Positions 25,911 through 37,416 of a stretch of DNA of 64,000 bases are shown here, in pieces. Location: assembly GCF_020873915.1 (NCBI RefSeq), contig NZ_JAHWGP010000007.1, forward strand, positions 124,001 to 188,000, written 5' to 3'. Position numbers and translations under genes: made by a program. Source of the DNA: Streptomyces sp. DH5 (lineage in GTDB: Bacteria > Actinomycetota > Actinomycetes > Streptomycetales > Streptomycetaceae). A model generated the notes under the pieces. The model made no database searches, had not been told where the DNA came from, and saw only the letters and a list, made by a program, of their open reading frames with translations. Every line of letters begins with the position of its first letter. Within the stretch, counting starts at the first letter, position 1.

Positions 25911-27155
25911 TCAGCCCACCGTCCACTTCTGGTTCGCGCCGCCCGAGCAGGTCCACAGTTGCAGCCGGGTGCCGTCGGCCGGGTTGTTGCCCGTCACGTC
26001 CAGGCACTTGTCGGCCTGGGGGTTGACGATGTCGTGTGCGCCGGTGACGACCCACTTCTGGGCCTCGGTGCCGTTGCAGTCCCACAGTTGTACGGGGCTG
26101 CCGTCCGCCGTGCCGCCCGAAGCGACGTCCAGGCACTTGCCGAGTGCCCGGATCGTGCCGCCACCGCCCACCGACCACCGCTGGGCGGCTGTTCCATTGC
26201 AGTCGTGGAGCTGCACCGGGGTGCCGTTGGCCGTGTTCGCGCCCGCGACGTCGACGCACTTGCCGGCCAGGCCGCGGATCGTGCCGCCGGCCGGCGCGTC
26301 GCTCGTCGTCACCGACACGTGGTCGACGACGAGTTGCTGCGGGAAGACGGTCGAGCCGTCGGGGTCGCCGGGCCAGTAGCCACCCACGGCCAGATTGAGG
26401 ATGAGGAAGTACGGCTTGTTGAAGACCCACTGTCTGCCGTCCAGGTCGGCGGGGGTGCGCCGCTGGTAGACGTTGCCGTCCACGGACCAGGTGATGGAGT
26501 CGGGGGCCCAGTCGACGGCGAAGGTGTGGAAGTCGTCGGCGAAGGCCCGCCCGCCCGGCAGCGTGTACCCGGCGCCGATCCCTCCGGAGCCGGAGTAGCC
26601 GGGGCCGTGAAGGGTGCCGTGCACCGTGGAGGGCTCGAAGCCGACGTTCTCCATGATGTCGATCTCGCCCGAGTCCGGCCAGTTCACCGGGGTGCCCAGC
26701 ATCCAGAACGCCGGCCACATGCCCTGTCCGCGCGGGACCCTCATCCGGGCCTCGACGTGCCCGTACTGCGCGGTGAACCTGCCCGCGGTGTTGAGCCGCG
26801 CCGAGGTGTACTGGCAGGTGCCGTACCAGCACTGGTAGTCGGCCGGGTTCTCCTTGCGGGCGGTGATGACCAGGTGGCCCTGGCCGTCGAGTGCGGCGTT
26901 CCTGGTACCGGAGGTGTAGTACTGCCGCTCGTGGTTGTTGACGTTGTCGCCGGTCTCGAGCTGCCACTTGGAGGAGTCGACCGCCGCGCCGGCTGGGCCG
27001 TCGAAGGTGTCCGAGAACGTCACGGCCGCCGCGGCGGGGCCGTCGGCCGGTCCGGCTTGACCGGCCTGTGCGGTGGTCCCTGCCGCGCCGGAGGCGACCA
27101 GGACGGCGGACAGGGCGGTGATCAGCCATCTGCGGCGGGTGCGCGGAGAGAACAC
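25911..27155 (-). CDS. Secreted GH16 beta-glucanase with C-terminal ricin-type lectin
   Basis: 414-residue exported enzyme. Signal peptide with a twin-arginine-like RTRRRWLITALSAVLVASG. GH16 domain from ~45 to 275, catalytic motif E164-I-D-I-M-E169, as in endo-1,3(4)-beta-glucanases. C-terminal ~125 residues form a beta-trefoil with three QxW-type repeats (AQRW, AQKW, NQKW), binding polysaccharide. GTG 27155 is chosen for the superb GGAAGGGAG site; a GTG 11 codons upstream lacks one. Likely degrades fungal or algal beta-1,3-glucan. Confidence 0.93.
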   Translation of the reverse strand: MFSPRTRRRWLITALSAVLVASGAAGTTAQAGQAGPADGPAAAAVTFSDTFDGPAGAAVDSSKWQLETGDNVNNHERQYYTSGTRNAALDGQGHLVITARKENPADYQCWYGTCQYTSARLNTAGRFTAQYGHVEARMRVPRGQGMWPAFWMLGTPVNWPDSGEIDIMENVGFEPSTVHGTLHGPGYSGSGGIGAGYTLPGGRAFADDFHTFAVDWAPDSITWSVDGNVYQRRTPADLDGRQWVFNKPYFLILNLAVGGYWPGDPDGSTVFPQQLVVDHVSVTTSDAPAGGTIRGLAGKCVDVAGANTANGTPVQLHDCNGTAAQRWSVGGGGTIRALGKCLDVASGGTADGSPVQLWDCNGTEAQKWVVTGAHDIVNPQADKCLDVTGNNPADGTRLQLWTCSGGANQKWTVG

Positions 27156-27322
27156 GGCTCTCCCTTCCGTACGGCGGCCCGCGTGCACGGACGCGCCGAT
27201 CAGGTGGTGGGGGTTGAATGCGCAACGACTTGATTCAAGGGGTGAGGTGGGACGGCGTCAAGACTCTGGTACGGACCAGGGTCGGACGTCGTGCCGGGCG
27301 GCCCCGGAGACCGGCCGGCGGT

Positions 27323-27679
27323 TCAGGCCGTTGCGCCCCACGAGTTCCGGTGTGCGCAGCTCGGGTCGTGCTCCGTCGCGCAGGACGTCCACCAGCGCTC
27401 GCAGCACGCGGCCTCCACCTCGGCCTGCGCGAGGGCGGCCGCCGCCGCGTCGCGCCACGCCGCCCGGCGGCCCTCGCGTTCCCGCAGGACGGCGACGGCG
27501 CGCCGCTCGTCCGCGATGACCGTCTCGCGGACCACGCCGACGACGGGAGCGAGGGCGGCGAAAGCCATGGCGAGGGTGGACCAGACGGGTACGGTGCCCC
27601 AGGTGCGTACCGTGCAGAAGGAGAGCCAGAGGGCGACGGCGACGTACAGGACGGTGAGCGTGCGGCTGCCCCTGCTCAT
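27323..27679 (-). CDS. Small predicted membrane protein
   Basis: 118 residues, not assigned to a family. Two hydrophobic segments near the N terminus (LTVLYVAVALWLSFCTV and STLAMAFAALAPVVGVV) are followed by a charged helix rich in Arg and Ala (ERRAVAVLREREGRRAAW) and a C-terminal part with several Cys and Trp. Good AAGGAG ribosome site. Separate from neighbours by promoter-sized gaps. Confidence 0.7.
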   Translation of the reverse strand: MSRGSRTLTVLYVAVALWLSFCTVRTWGTVPVWSTLAMAFAALAPVVGVVRETVIADERRAVAVLREREGRRAAWRDAAAAALAQAEVEAACCERWWTSCATEHDPSCAHRNSWGATA

Positions 27680-28057
27680 GGCGCGTTCTCCTTCTGTCCG
27701 GTGGACTTCTGATGCCCCGAATGCGCACGGGCATGACTCGCCACCGGAGGGCCGGTCAAGTCCTCCTGCTCACCGTCGATGTGCCGCCCTCCCGCGCCCC
27801 TGCGCGTGCCTCTGCCGCCGGGGGCCGGCCGTCGGCGGGAGAACGGGGCGGGCACGGTCACGCACGGACCGCCGCACCGGTGGCGCCTTCCACTGCCGGG
27901 TGACGGACGGCGCCGCCCGCTTCGCGGACCGCGGTGGGCGACATCGGCCGGGCGGCGTGACGGGGCACGGACCATGTGGTCGAACGGGTGCGCTACATTT
28001 TGCACCGCTTGACCGCGATCACCTCACGATCCCTCACGCTACGGAGCCGGCACACCC
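27680..28057. other. Divergent gene-free stretch
   Basis: 378 bp between two divergent small membrane-protein genes. No credible ORF. The right end has a less GC-rich patch (27990-28030, ACATTTTGCACC...) likely to be the promoter of the DUF350 gene. No clear palindrome found. Confidence 0.5.
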
Positions 28058-28480
28058 ATGAGCGACATCGTCAACGGACTCGGCCGGGCCACCGCCTACG
28101 GCGCACTCGGACTGGTCCTGTTGGTCCTCGGCATCGTCCTGGTCGACCTCCTGACGCCCGGAAAGCTCGGCCGGCAGATCTGGCAGGAGCGCAACCGCAA
28201 CGCCGCGGTCGTCCTCAGCTCCTCCCTGCTCGGCATCGGCGGGATCGTCTTCACGTCGATCTGGACCACGTACGACGACTTCGGCAAGGGGCTGGTGTCG
28301 ACGGCGGCGTTCGGGCTGCTGGGTCTGGTGATGATGGCGGTGGCGTTCCTGGTCGTGGACCTCGTCACCCCCGGGCGTCTGGGCGCCACGCTGGTGGAGC
28401 CCGAACCCCACCCCGCGGTGTGGGTGACGGCGTCCTGCAATCTCGCGGTGTCGGCCATCGTCTCGGCTTCCATCGCCTGA
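28058..28480 (+). CDS. DUF350 family inner-membrane protein
   Basis: 140 residues with four hydrophobic segments and the family's duplicated motif LLVLGIVLVDLLTPGKL / AFLVVDLVTPGRLG, showing two tandem DUF350 units. GGAG seven to eight bases before the ATG. DUF350 proteins are polytopic and uncharacterised; some neighbour stress or lipid genes. Confidence 0.88.
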   Translation: MSDIVNGLGRATAYGALGLVLLVLGIVLVDLLTPGKLGRQIWQERNRNAAVVLSSSLLGIGGIVFTSIWTTYDDFGKGLVSTAAFGLLGLVMMAVAFLVVDLVTPGRLGATLVEPEPHPAVWVTASCNLAVSAIVSASIA

Positions 28481-28537
28481 CGCACCCGGCCCGACCGCCG
28501 CGCCCGGTAAGGGACTTCGCCTCTGCCCGCCGGTGGA

Positions 28538-28558
28538 CGCGCGTGATACGAACGCGCG
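28538..28558. promoter_or_regulatory. Inverted repeat abutting the acetyltransferase start codon
   Basis: CGCGCGT and ACGCGCG flank GATACGA, and the right arm ends at the base before the ATG. As RNA it would sequester the ribosome-binding region; as DNA it could be an operator over a TGATACGA -10-like element. No Shine-Dalgarno is visible. Confidence 0.5.
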
Positions 28559-29296
28559 ATGCAAAGGAGAATCATCCGCACCGACTCCCGTGACTGGTCC
28601 GACGACAGCATGAAGGAGCTCTTCAGCGAGGGGTTCCCGGAGTTCATCACGGCGGACCGGCTCGTCAAGGACTGCATAGGCCGAGTGGGCGAGTGGTTCG
28701 CCGATCTGAACCTCACGCTCGTGGACGAGCACGATGCGCCGGTCGCCTCCGGCTGGGGCGTCCCGGTCCGCTGGGACGGACTGGTCGAAACGCTCCCCTC
28801 CGGATACACCGACAGTCTCGTACGGGCCGTCGAGGGCAGGGAGCGAGGAGTGACGGCCGACACCCTGGTGATCTGCGGGGTGATCGTCGCTCCGTCCCTC
28901 AAAGGGCGCGGGCTCGCGGCCGAGACTCTCAGGGCGCTACGAGCCAGGGCCGGGGAGGCCGGTCTCGCGCGGGTTGTCGCCCCGGTCCGCCCGACGACCA
29001 AAGCGCGCTATCCGCTGACGCCGGTCGAGACGTTCATGCGATGGCGCCGGGAGGACGGAACGGCACTGGACCCCTGGATCCGGACCCATGAGCGTCTCGG
29101 CGCCCGCGTACTGGCGGCGGCTCCCTCCTCCCAGACCATGACCGGCACGGTGGCCGAGTGGGAGAGCTGGACGGGCATGGTGTTCCCCGAGTCGGGCGAC
29201 TACGTGATCCCGGACGGGCTCGCCCTGCTGCGGATCGACCGCTCCTCGGACCGAGGGGTGTACCGGGAACCGAACGTCTGGATGCGGCACCGCTGA
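28559..29296 (+). CDS. GNAT-like N-acetyltransferase
   Basis: 245 residues. The acetyl-CoA loop is recognisable as VAPSLKGRGLAAETLRALR. The N-terminal part and the late segment EWESWTGMVFPESGDYVIP look like those of large single-domain GNAT proteins of unknown substrate. No Shine-Dalgarno precedes the ATG, and a 21-bp inverted repeat ends at it, so translation may be leaderless or repressible. Confidence 0.75.
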   Translation: MQRRIIRTDSRDWSDDSMKELFSEGFPEFITADRLVKDCIGRVGEWFADLNLTLVDEHDAPVASGWGVPVRWDGLVETLPSGYTDSLVRAVEGRERGVTADTLVICGVIVAPSLKGRGLAAETLRALRARAGEAGLARVVAPVRPTTKARYPLTPVETFMRWRREDGTALDPWIRTHERLGARVLAAAPSSQTMTGTVAEWESWTGMVFPESGDYVIPDGLALLRIDRSSDRGVYREPNVWMRHR

Positions 29297-29318
29297 GCGT
29301 GACGGCGCCGCCCCGCCC

Positions 29319-29798
29319 TCACGCCACCCGGCTCCGCTCCCGGGCGGCGCCGCGCACCGGCTCGCTCCGCATCCGGGAGGCCGGCCCGGTACGGGTGACC
29401 TGCTCGACGCGTGAGACCGGCTGGGCGCGCGGAACCGACTGGGCGCGGGTGGCCGGGCGGACCCGGTACGTCGTGCGGTTGGGGTCCACGACGGGCTCGC
29501 CGAGGGTGATCCGCCCCGCCGCCTGCAGCTCGTCGCACTCGGCGGTGGGCAGGGCCGCGTAGCACCCGCCGGCGCCGGTGGCGGAGTCCAGGGGACGCCA
29601 GTAGCTGTATCTGCGGCGGCCGTTGGCGTACACCGTGACGTACGTGGGGGTCCGGGGGTCGGCGATGATGCGCAGCGCGTCGGCGGCGGCGCCCGACGGG
29701 CGGGCCGCCGGCGCCGGGCCGGCGCCCGACCAGGAGTGCCGGCGGCGCGCCGTGGGCAGGGCGACGAGGGACCTCGAGCGGTCGACGGTGGAGAGCAT
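29319..29798 (-). CDS. Uncharacterised protein
   Basis: 159 residues; not recognised. A central ~75-residue part (IIADPRTPTYVTVYANGRR, SYWRPLDSATGAGGCYAALP) reads as a small beta-rich domain, flanked by Arg/Ala/Pro-rich low-complexity ends. The ATG has AAAGG nine bases upstream. Convergent with the acetyltransferase; 22 bases separate their stops. Codon use matches the neighbours. Confidence 0.6.
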   Translation of the reverse strand: MLSTVDRSRSLVALPTARRRHSWSGAGPAPAARPSGAAADALRIIADPRTPTYVTVYANGRRRYSYWRPLDSATGAGGCYAALPTAECDELQAAGRITLGEPVVDPNRTTYRVRPATRAQSVPRAQPVSRVEQVTRTGPASRMRSEPVRGAARERSRVA

Positions 29799-29935
29799 CA
29801 GCAGGACCTTTCCGGAGCCGGACACGAGACCGTCTACCCAGCACCGCGCCGGAGTTGATCTCCTTTTCCGATCATTGTGCAACCTCACACCGACAACGAG
29901 GGGGGAGCCCGCCCCGTTCCCGTGTCGGCGTGTTG

Positions 29936-29977
29936 CTCCGGCGGCGGCAGCCGGGGTGCCGGGCCGCCGCCGGAGCG
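29936..29977 (-). terminator. Terminator of the BrkB-like gene
   Basis: Perfect 14-bp arms GCTCCGGCGGCGGC and GCCGCCGCCGGAGC around a 14-base loop, 4 bases beyond the BrkB-like stop on the minus strand. Confidence 0.75.
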
Positions 29978-29981
29978 GCGC

Positions 29982-30947
29982 TCAGCCGCCGGGCCCGGGG
30001 TCGGGACGCACCGGCGCGTCGGCACCGGCACGCGCCGCCTCGAGCTGGGCGGCGAACGCGATGCCCAGGAAGAGGGCCACGGCGGTCAGGTTCGCCCAGA
30101 TCAGCAGGGCGATGAAGGCGGTCAGCGGCCCGTACAGGGCGCCGAACGCCCCGCTGCCCTCGACGTACAGCGCGAGGAGCCACGTCGCGGCGACCCACAG
30201 CAGGAGGTGGACGGCCGAGCCGAAGGCAAGCCAGGTGTAGCCCGGCTGCGTACGGCGGGGCGACCAGCGGAAGAGCACCGCGGACGCCACCCATGCCAGC
30301 GCCAGCCCCACCGGCACGTCCAGCGCGCCCCACCAGCCCGCGTCGCTCCCCCGCCCGCCGGCCACCTCGGCCACCGCCCGGCTCACCGCGTCGCCGGCGA
30401 CGAGCACGACGAAGCCGAGCACCAGCGGCAGTCCCGCGGCGATGGCGAGGAGGACTGCCCGGCCGTACTTGCGGGGGAAGGGGCGGTCGCGTTCGATGCC
30501 GTAGATGCGGTTGGCGCCCCGCTCGATCTGGCCCATGGCGGAGGCGAGGTTCAGCACGGCGAAGCCCAGACCGAGCCAGAGGGCGAGGGTGCTCGCGAGG
30601 TCGTCGTGGGCGGTGCGCCGGGTCCCGTCAAAGGCGTCCTCGACGATGTCGGCGCTGGCGCCCGGCACGATGTGGCCGAGGGCCAGCTCGATGACACGGC
30701 CGACGCTCTCGGTGTGCGTGGAGGTGGCGAGGCCCACCAGGGCCACGGTGAACGGGACCAGGCCGAGGACCACCTGGAAGGCGAGGGCACGCGCGTTGGT
30801 GAATCCGTCCGCGTAGCGGAAGCGGCTGAAGGAGTCGGTGAGCAGCCGCAGTCCTCCGTAGTGCCGCAGCGCGGCGAACGCCTCGTCTCCGGAGAGTTCG
30901 TCACCGATCATGTCCCGGGTCTGCGGAACACGGACGACGGTTCCCAT
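29982..30947 (-). CDS. YihY/BrkB family inner-membrane protein
   Basis: 321 residues with six hydrophobic segments. Family marks: ALAFQVVLGLVPFTVALVG near residue 60, GANRIYGIERDRPFP in the middle, and the last helices ending LIWANLTAVALFLGIAFA. ATG 30947 has GAGGAAGG upstream. YihY proteins (once annotated ribonuclease BN) are polytopic membrane proteins of unclear function, perhaps transporters of large or lipid-like substrates. Confidence 0.88.
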   Translation of the reverse strand: MGTVVRVPQTRDMIGDELSGDEAFAALRHYGGLRLLTDSFSRFRYADGFTNARALAFQVVLGLVPFTVALVGLATSTHTESVGRVIELALGHIVPGASADIVEDAFDGTRRTAHDDLASTLALWLGLGFAVLNLASAMGQIERGANRIYGIERDRPFPRKYGRAVLLAIAAGLPLVLGFVVLVAGDAVSRAVAEVAGGRGSDAGWWGALDVPVGLALAWVASAVLFRWSPRRTQPGYTWLAFGSAVHLLLWVAATWLLALYVEGSGAFGALYGPLTAFIALLIWANLTAVALFLGIAFAAQLEAARAGADAPVRPDPGPGG

Positions 30948-31234
30948 ACGCGGACCTTCCTCGCCTCGAGTGGCTTGCTCCACTCACTGGTCGCCCCTTT
31001 CCCCGGCGTCACACCTGCGTGGGTGACGCCGGGGAGCGTCCGGGAGGTCGCCGAGCGGGTGCGGGAGGAAGGGGGTGAGCGGCGCGGGAGAGGACGCGCG
31101 GGGGGTGCGGGAGGCTTGTGCGCGGACGAGGGGTTCGCGGTGTGCCGGGTTCCGCACGGGAGTCCGCCCCGCGGAGGCCGGGACGGGCGGTCAGGGCGCT
31201 GGAGTCGGACGTGGCGCGCCGTCGTGTCCGTCCG

Positions 31235-31591
31235 TCACCCGCTCGGGGACCCCGCGAGGGGGTCGTGACCCCAGTTCATGAGGGAGTGCCGCCACCGCGT
31301 GTCGCGTACGTCGCCGGACGGCCGCTGGGCGAGATGGCGGCGGACGTAGCCGACGACCTTGCGCATGTGCGCGTAGTCGTCGTCCGAGAGGTCCTCGCGT
31401 CCGGCGCGCAGGATCTCCACGATGCGGCGCCCGGAGGCGTGGCCGGTCGACTCGCCGCCGTCCTCGTGCTGCCCCGCGGCACGGGACTCGTCCGTCTCGA
31501 GCCACCGCTCGAGATCGGCGGGCTGCATGTTGACCAGTTCGTGGAACTCCTCCCGGGTCTCCCGTTCGCGCCGCGCTTCGGCCGCGCTCAC
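31235..31591 (-). CDS. DUF3140 family protein
   Basis: 118 residues, with the DUF3140 pattern EEFHELVNMQPADLERWL and a C-terminal RWRHSLMNWGHDPL. The GTG start overlaps the DUF2945 stop (GTGA), so the two are translationally coupled. This pair is common in actinobacteria; the highly charged helical protein is of unknown function, possibly nucleic-acid associated and stress-induced. Confidence 0.88.
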   Translation of the reverse strand: MSAAEARRERETREEFHELVNMQPADLERWLETDESRAAGQHEDGGESTGHASGRRIVEILRAGREDLSDDDYAHMRKVVGYVRRHLAQRPSGDVRDTRWRHSLMNWGHDPLAGSPSG

Positions 31592-31818
31592 TTCTTCTTC
31601 CTGAGCGCGGAGGGCTTGTGGACGGCGGTCCTGCCCGACTTGTCGCTGCGGACCTCGTACTGCGGTTCCTCCTCGGAGGCGGCGACCGTGCGTCCGGCCT
31701 CCTCCGTGCGCTCGGTGATCTTCTTCTCGACCTTGCCCGTGGTCTCGCTGCCGTGGCTGCTCCAGGCGACCTCGTCGCCCTCGTGGAGGTCCTTCCGGCG
31801 GTCGCCGCCCTTGCCCAT
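31588..31818 (-). CDS. DUF2945 (hypervirulence-associated TUDOR-like) protein
   Basis: 76-residue small protein: DLHEGDEVAWSSHGSETTGKVEKKI is the core (shown in parts: DLHEGDEVAWSSHG then TTGKVEKKI), a KOW/Tudor-like beta-barrel rich in Lys and Glu. GGAGG eight bases upstream of ATG. First gene of a two-gene unit with DUF3140; a strong terminator separates it from katG upstream. Confidence 0.87.
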   Translation of the reverse strand: MGKGGDRRKDLHEGDEVAWSSHGSETTGKVEKKITERTEEAGRTVAASEEEPQYEVRSDKSGRTAVHKPSALRKKK

Positions 31819-31903
31819 CCCTGGCGCCTCCTTCGCGTGGCGGTCGGTTCGCTTCCACCCTGGCCGCAGGGCGCCCCGCGCGCATCTCGGGGGCGGCACG
31901 CAC

Positions 31904-31937
31904 GTCCGGGCCGGTCCCCGAGGGGGCCGGCCCGGAC
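31904..31937 (-). terminator. Strong katG terminator
   Basis: Perfect 11-bp arms GTCCGGGCCGG and CCGGCCCGGAC, extended by further inner pairs to a 4-base loop, 16 bases after the katG stop on the minus strand. It isolates katG from the DUF2945 gene. Confidence 0.8.
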
Positions 31938-31953
31938 CAGTGGGCCGGACGGC

Positions 31954-34710
<2,757 letters not shown>

Positions 34711-34801
34711 TCATGTCCGGTAACGGGGGGTGGCTCCCGGGTTGCGCGCCGTCGGCCCGCGGGGGTGCGGCGGCCGCCGTGCCGCCGGTGCTGACGGGCG
34801 G

Positions 34802-35683
34802 TCAGTACAGCACGTTCAGCGCGCCGGGAAGGACCCTGGCGGTGACGGGGAGGACGGCGTCGACTTCCCCGTCGGTGCCGTAGGGGACGTCCCGGTCGGC
34901 CTCGATGCGGATCTCGCCGCCCCGCAGGATCCGCACCTCGGGCCGGCGGACGTGCGCGCCGGTCCTCAGTTCGTTCATCAGGGCGAAGAACAGCCGCCGG
35001 GGGGCGTGTTCGATCATCACGACGTCCAACAGGCCGTCGTCCACACGGGCGTCGGGGGCGATGACGCGGCCGGATCCGTAGAAGCCGGAGTTGGCGGCGA
35101 CCACGGTGTAGCCGGTGTGGGTGTGCTCCTCGCCGTCGACGGTGACCCGGTAGCGGGTGGGCCGCCAGGTGGTGACGGCCCGCAGGCCGCCGGCGTAGTA
35201 GGACGCCGAACCCCTCAGCAGCCGGGACCGGTTGGCGTGGCGGTTGGCGAGCGCGTCCACCCCGGCGTACACGCCGCCGAGGACGACGGTGCGGTCGTGG
35301 AAGGCCGAGCCGACCTCCACGGTGTCGACCGGCCGGGGCTCCCCGTGCAGCAGTACGCGGGCCAGGGATCGCGGGTCGCGGGGCAGGCCGAGCGCGCGGG
35401 CGAAGTCGTTTCCGCGGCCTGCGGGGACGAGGCCGAGGGTCGCGCCGGTCCCGCTGAGGGCCCCGCCGACGCCGCCCGCGATGCCGTCCCCGCCGACGGC
35501 GAGGACCACTCTCCCCCGCTGTCCGGCGTCACGGGCCAGTTCCCGCGCGTGGTCCAGGCTGCGGCTGTACTCGGTCCGCAGTTCGGCGCCCTCCTCCCTC
35601 AGGTGCCGGGCCACGGCGAGCAGGGCGGCCGCTCCGGTGGCCGCGCCCGCGGTGGGGTTGACGACGGCGGTGAACTGGCGCAT
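34802..35683 (-). CDS. Diacylglycerol-kinase-family lipid kinase (DagK/YegS-like)
   Basis: 293 residues: opening FTAVVNPTAG, nucleotide loop VLAVGGDGIAGGV, PAGRGNDFARALGLP and the C-terminal beta-sandwich. The set matches soluble DagK/YegS-type kinases that phosphorylate diacylglycerol or related lipids. Last of a unit with the flavoprotein upstream (66 bp gap). Linked to an alkyl-DHAP-synthase-like and a GlpD gene, it could act on an ether glycerolipid; substrate is inference. Confidence 0.9.
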   Translation of the reverse strand: MRQFTAVVNPTAGAATGAAALLAVARHLREEGAELRTEYSRSLDHARELARDAGQRGRVVLAVGGDGIAGGVGGALSGTGATLGLVPAGRGNDFARALGLPRDPRSLARVLLHGEPRPVDTVEVGSAFHDRTVVLGGVYAGVDALANRHANRSRLLRGSASYYAGGLRAVTTWRPTRYRVTVDGEEHTHTGYTVVAANSGFYGSGRVIAPDARVDDGLLDVVMIEHAPRRLFFALMNELRTGAHVRRPEVRILRGGEIRIEADRDVPYGTDGEVDAVLPVTARVLPGALNVLY

Positions 35684-35749
35684 CGGGGTGCCTCCGGGGG
35701 CTGGCCGGCTGAGAAGGGGGACGGACGGGGGGCGCGGGGGGCGTGCGGG

Positions 35750-37342
35750 TCAGTCGCCGGGCAGCAGGACGCCGGGGTTCAGCAGTCCCGCCGGGTCCAG
35801 TCGGTGCTTCACGGCGCGCAGCGCGTCGATGCCCAGCGGGCCCGCCTCACGGGCGTACCAGTCCCGGTGGTCGGTACCGACCCCGTGGTGGTGGCTGATC
35901 GTGCCGCCGGCGGTGAGGATCGCCTCGTTGGCGGCGTGCTTGGCGCGGTTCCAGTGCGCCACGGGGTCCGCGCCCTGGGCCGAGACCACGGTGAAGTAGA
36001 GCGAGGCGCCGTTCTCGTAGACGTGGGAGATGTGACACATCACCAGGGGCGGGGTGCCGGCTCCGGTGAGGGTGTCGGTGAGCGCGTCGCGTACGGCCGC
36101 GTACAGGCCGGGGAGCCGGGACCAGAACGTCGCCGTCTCGAGGGTCTCCGCGAACGCCCCGGCGTCGAGGAGCGCGTCGCGCAGGTACGGGGCCGAGTAG
36201 CGGCCGTGCGCCCAGCGCCGGCCCGGCTCCTCGCCCAGGGGTGTGCCGCCGCACGCGCGCAGCACGGCCGCGGCGCGCTCCCTGCGGTACCCGGTGTCCT
36301 CGTCCGTGCCTTCGTAACCGGCGATGGCCGTGCAGCCGGCGGGCTGCGGGGAGCCGGAGCCGATCGCCTCGGGGTTCGCCAGACCGATGAGCGTCTCGGT
36401 CTCGTCGGACAGGCGCAGCACGGTGGGCCGCGGTCCGTCCTGGGCGAGGCGGCGCAGCGCTGCGGCACCCTCGTCGAACGAGGGGAAGTGCCAGCCCTCG
36501 TAGACACTGGTGCGCGGGACGGGCCGGATCCGTACGGTCACCGACGTGATGACGCCGAACGCGCCCTCGGATCCGAGGACGAGCTGGCGCAGGTCGGGTC
36601 CGGCGGCGGAGCGGGGGGCACGGCCGGTGTCGAGTGTTCCCCCGGGGGTGGCGAGGGTGAGGGAGAGCACCATCTCGTCGAACCGGCCGTAGCCGGCGGA
36701 GGCCTGGCCGCTGGAGCGGGTCGCGGCGAAGCCGCCGATGGTGGCCCACTCGTAGGACTGGGGGAAGTGGCCGAGGGTGAAGCCGTGTCCGGCGAGCAGT
36801 GCCTCGGCCTGCGGGGCGCGCAGGCCGGCCTGCAGGGTGGCGGTGCGGGAGACCGGGTCGAGGTCGAGCAGGCCGTCCATGCGCCGGAGGTCGAGGGCGA
36901 CGAAGGTGCCCCGCGGTTCGGGGGCGAGCCCGCCGACGACCGAGGTGCCACCTCCGAACGGGACCACGGACAGGCCCTGTTCGGCGCACACCCGCAGCAC
37001 GGCGAGTACCTCGTCGTGCCCCGCGGGCAGGAGCACGGCCGCGGGGAGGTCGGTCACGTCGCCCTCGCGGATGCGCAGCAGGTCGGGGGTCGACTTGCCG
37101 CGCGTGTGCCGGACCCGGGTCTCCGCGTCGGTGCGCACATGGGCCTCGTCGCCCACGGCCGCGATCAGGGCGCGGCGCGCTCCGGGCTCCAGCGGGCTCG
37201 CGGGGACGGTCATGTCCTCGATGGCGACGGGTGGCGCCTCGCGCGGCTTGACCCCGAGCAGATCGCGCAAGAGCCCGGTCACCGTGCCGGGCAGCGGCGT
37301 CGCCTTGGCCGGGTCCCCCCAGCCGCTCCACAGCATGTCCAT
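35750..37342 (-). CDS. FAD-linked oxidase similar to alkyl-dihydroxyacetonephosphate synthase
   Basis: 530-residue PCMH-fold flavoprotein. FAD-site segments: VVPFGGGTSVVGGLAP and GHFPQSYEWATIGGFAA, plus GSEGAFGVITSVTVRIRP. The C-terminal half has SHHHGVGTDHRDWYA; the HHHG motif is the catalytic signature of alkylglycerone-phosphate synthase (AGPS), which swaps an acyl chain of acyl-DHAP for a fatty alcohol to make the ether bond. A glycolate-oxidase-like activity is the alternative. GAGGAC ribosome site. Divergent from the TetR gene. Confidence 0.85.
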   Translation of the reverse strand: MDMLWSGWGDPAKATPLPGTVTGLLRDLLGVKPREAPPVAIEDMTVPASPLEPGARRALIAAVGDEAHVRTDAETRVRHTRGKSTPDLLRIREGDVTDLPAAVLLPAGHDEVLAVLRVCAEQGLSVVPFGGGTSVVGGLAPEPRGTFVALDLRRMDGLLDLDPVSRTATLQAGLRAPQAEALLAGHGFTLGHFPQSYEWATIGGFAATRSSGQASAGYGRFDEMVLSLTLATPGGTLDTGRAPRSAAGPDLRQLVLGSEGAFGVITSVTVRIRPVPRTSVYEGWHFPSFDEGAAALRRLAQDGPRPTVLRLSDETETLIGLANPEAIGSGSPQPAGCTAIAGYEGTDEDTGYRRERAAAVLRACGGTPLGEEPGRRWAHGRYSAPYLRDALLDAGAFAETLETATFWSRLPGLYAAVRDALTDTLTGAGTPPLVMCHISHVYENGASLYFTVVSAQGADPVAHWNRAKHAANEAILTAGGTISHHHGVGTDHRDWYAREAGPLGIDALRAVKHRLDPAGLLNPGVLLPGD

Positions 37343-37401
37343 GGCTGTCGTCCTCACCGGTCGGAAACGAGCGACGCCGTCGACCGACGGCCTCACATGG
37401 C

Positions 37402-37416
37402 GTTACACTGTTACAC
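37402..37416. promoter_or_regulatory. Direct repeat GTTACAC x2 at the TetR start
   Basis: Two GTTACAC copies spaced 8 bp, the second ending at the base before the TetR ATG. They lie inside flanking GGCGT (37399) and ACGCC (37420-37424) half-sites. The only promoter-like AT-richer patch in the 74-bp divergent gap, so probably promoter and operator together. Confidence 0.45.

Noticed and set aside
29877-31268. 463-codon open frame opposite the BrkB-like gene
   Set aside because: Low-complexity shadow opposite a multi-helix membrane protein.
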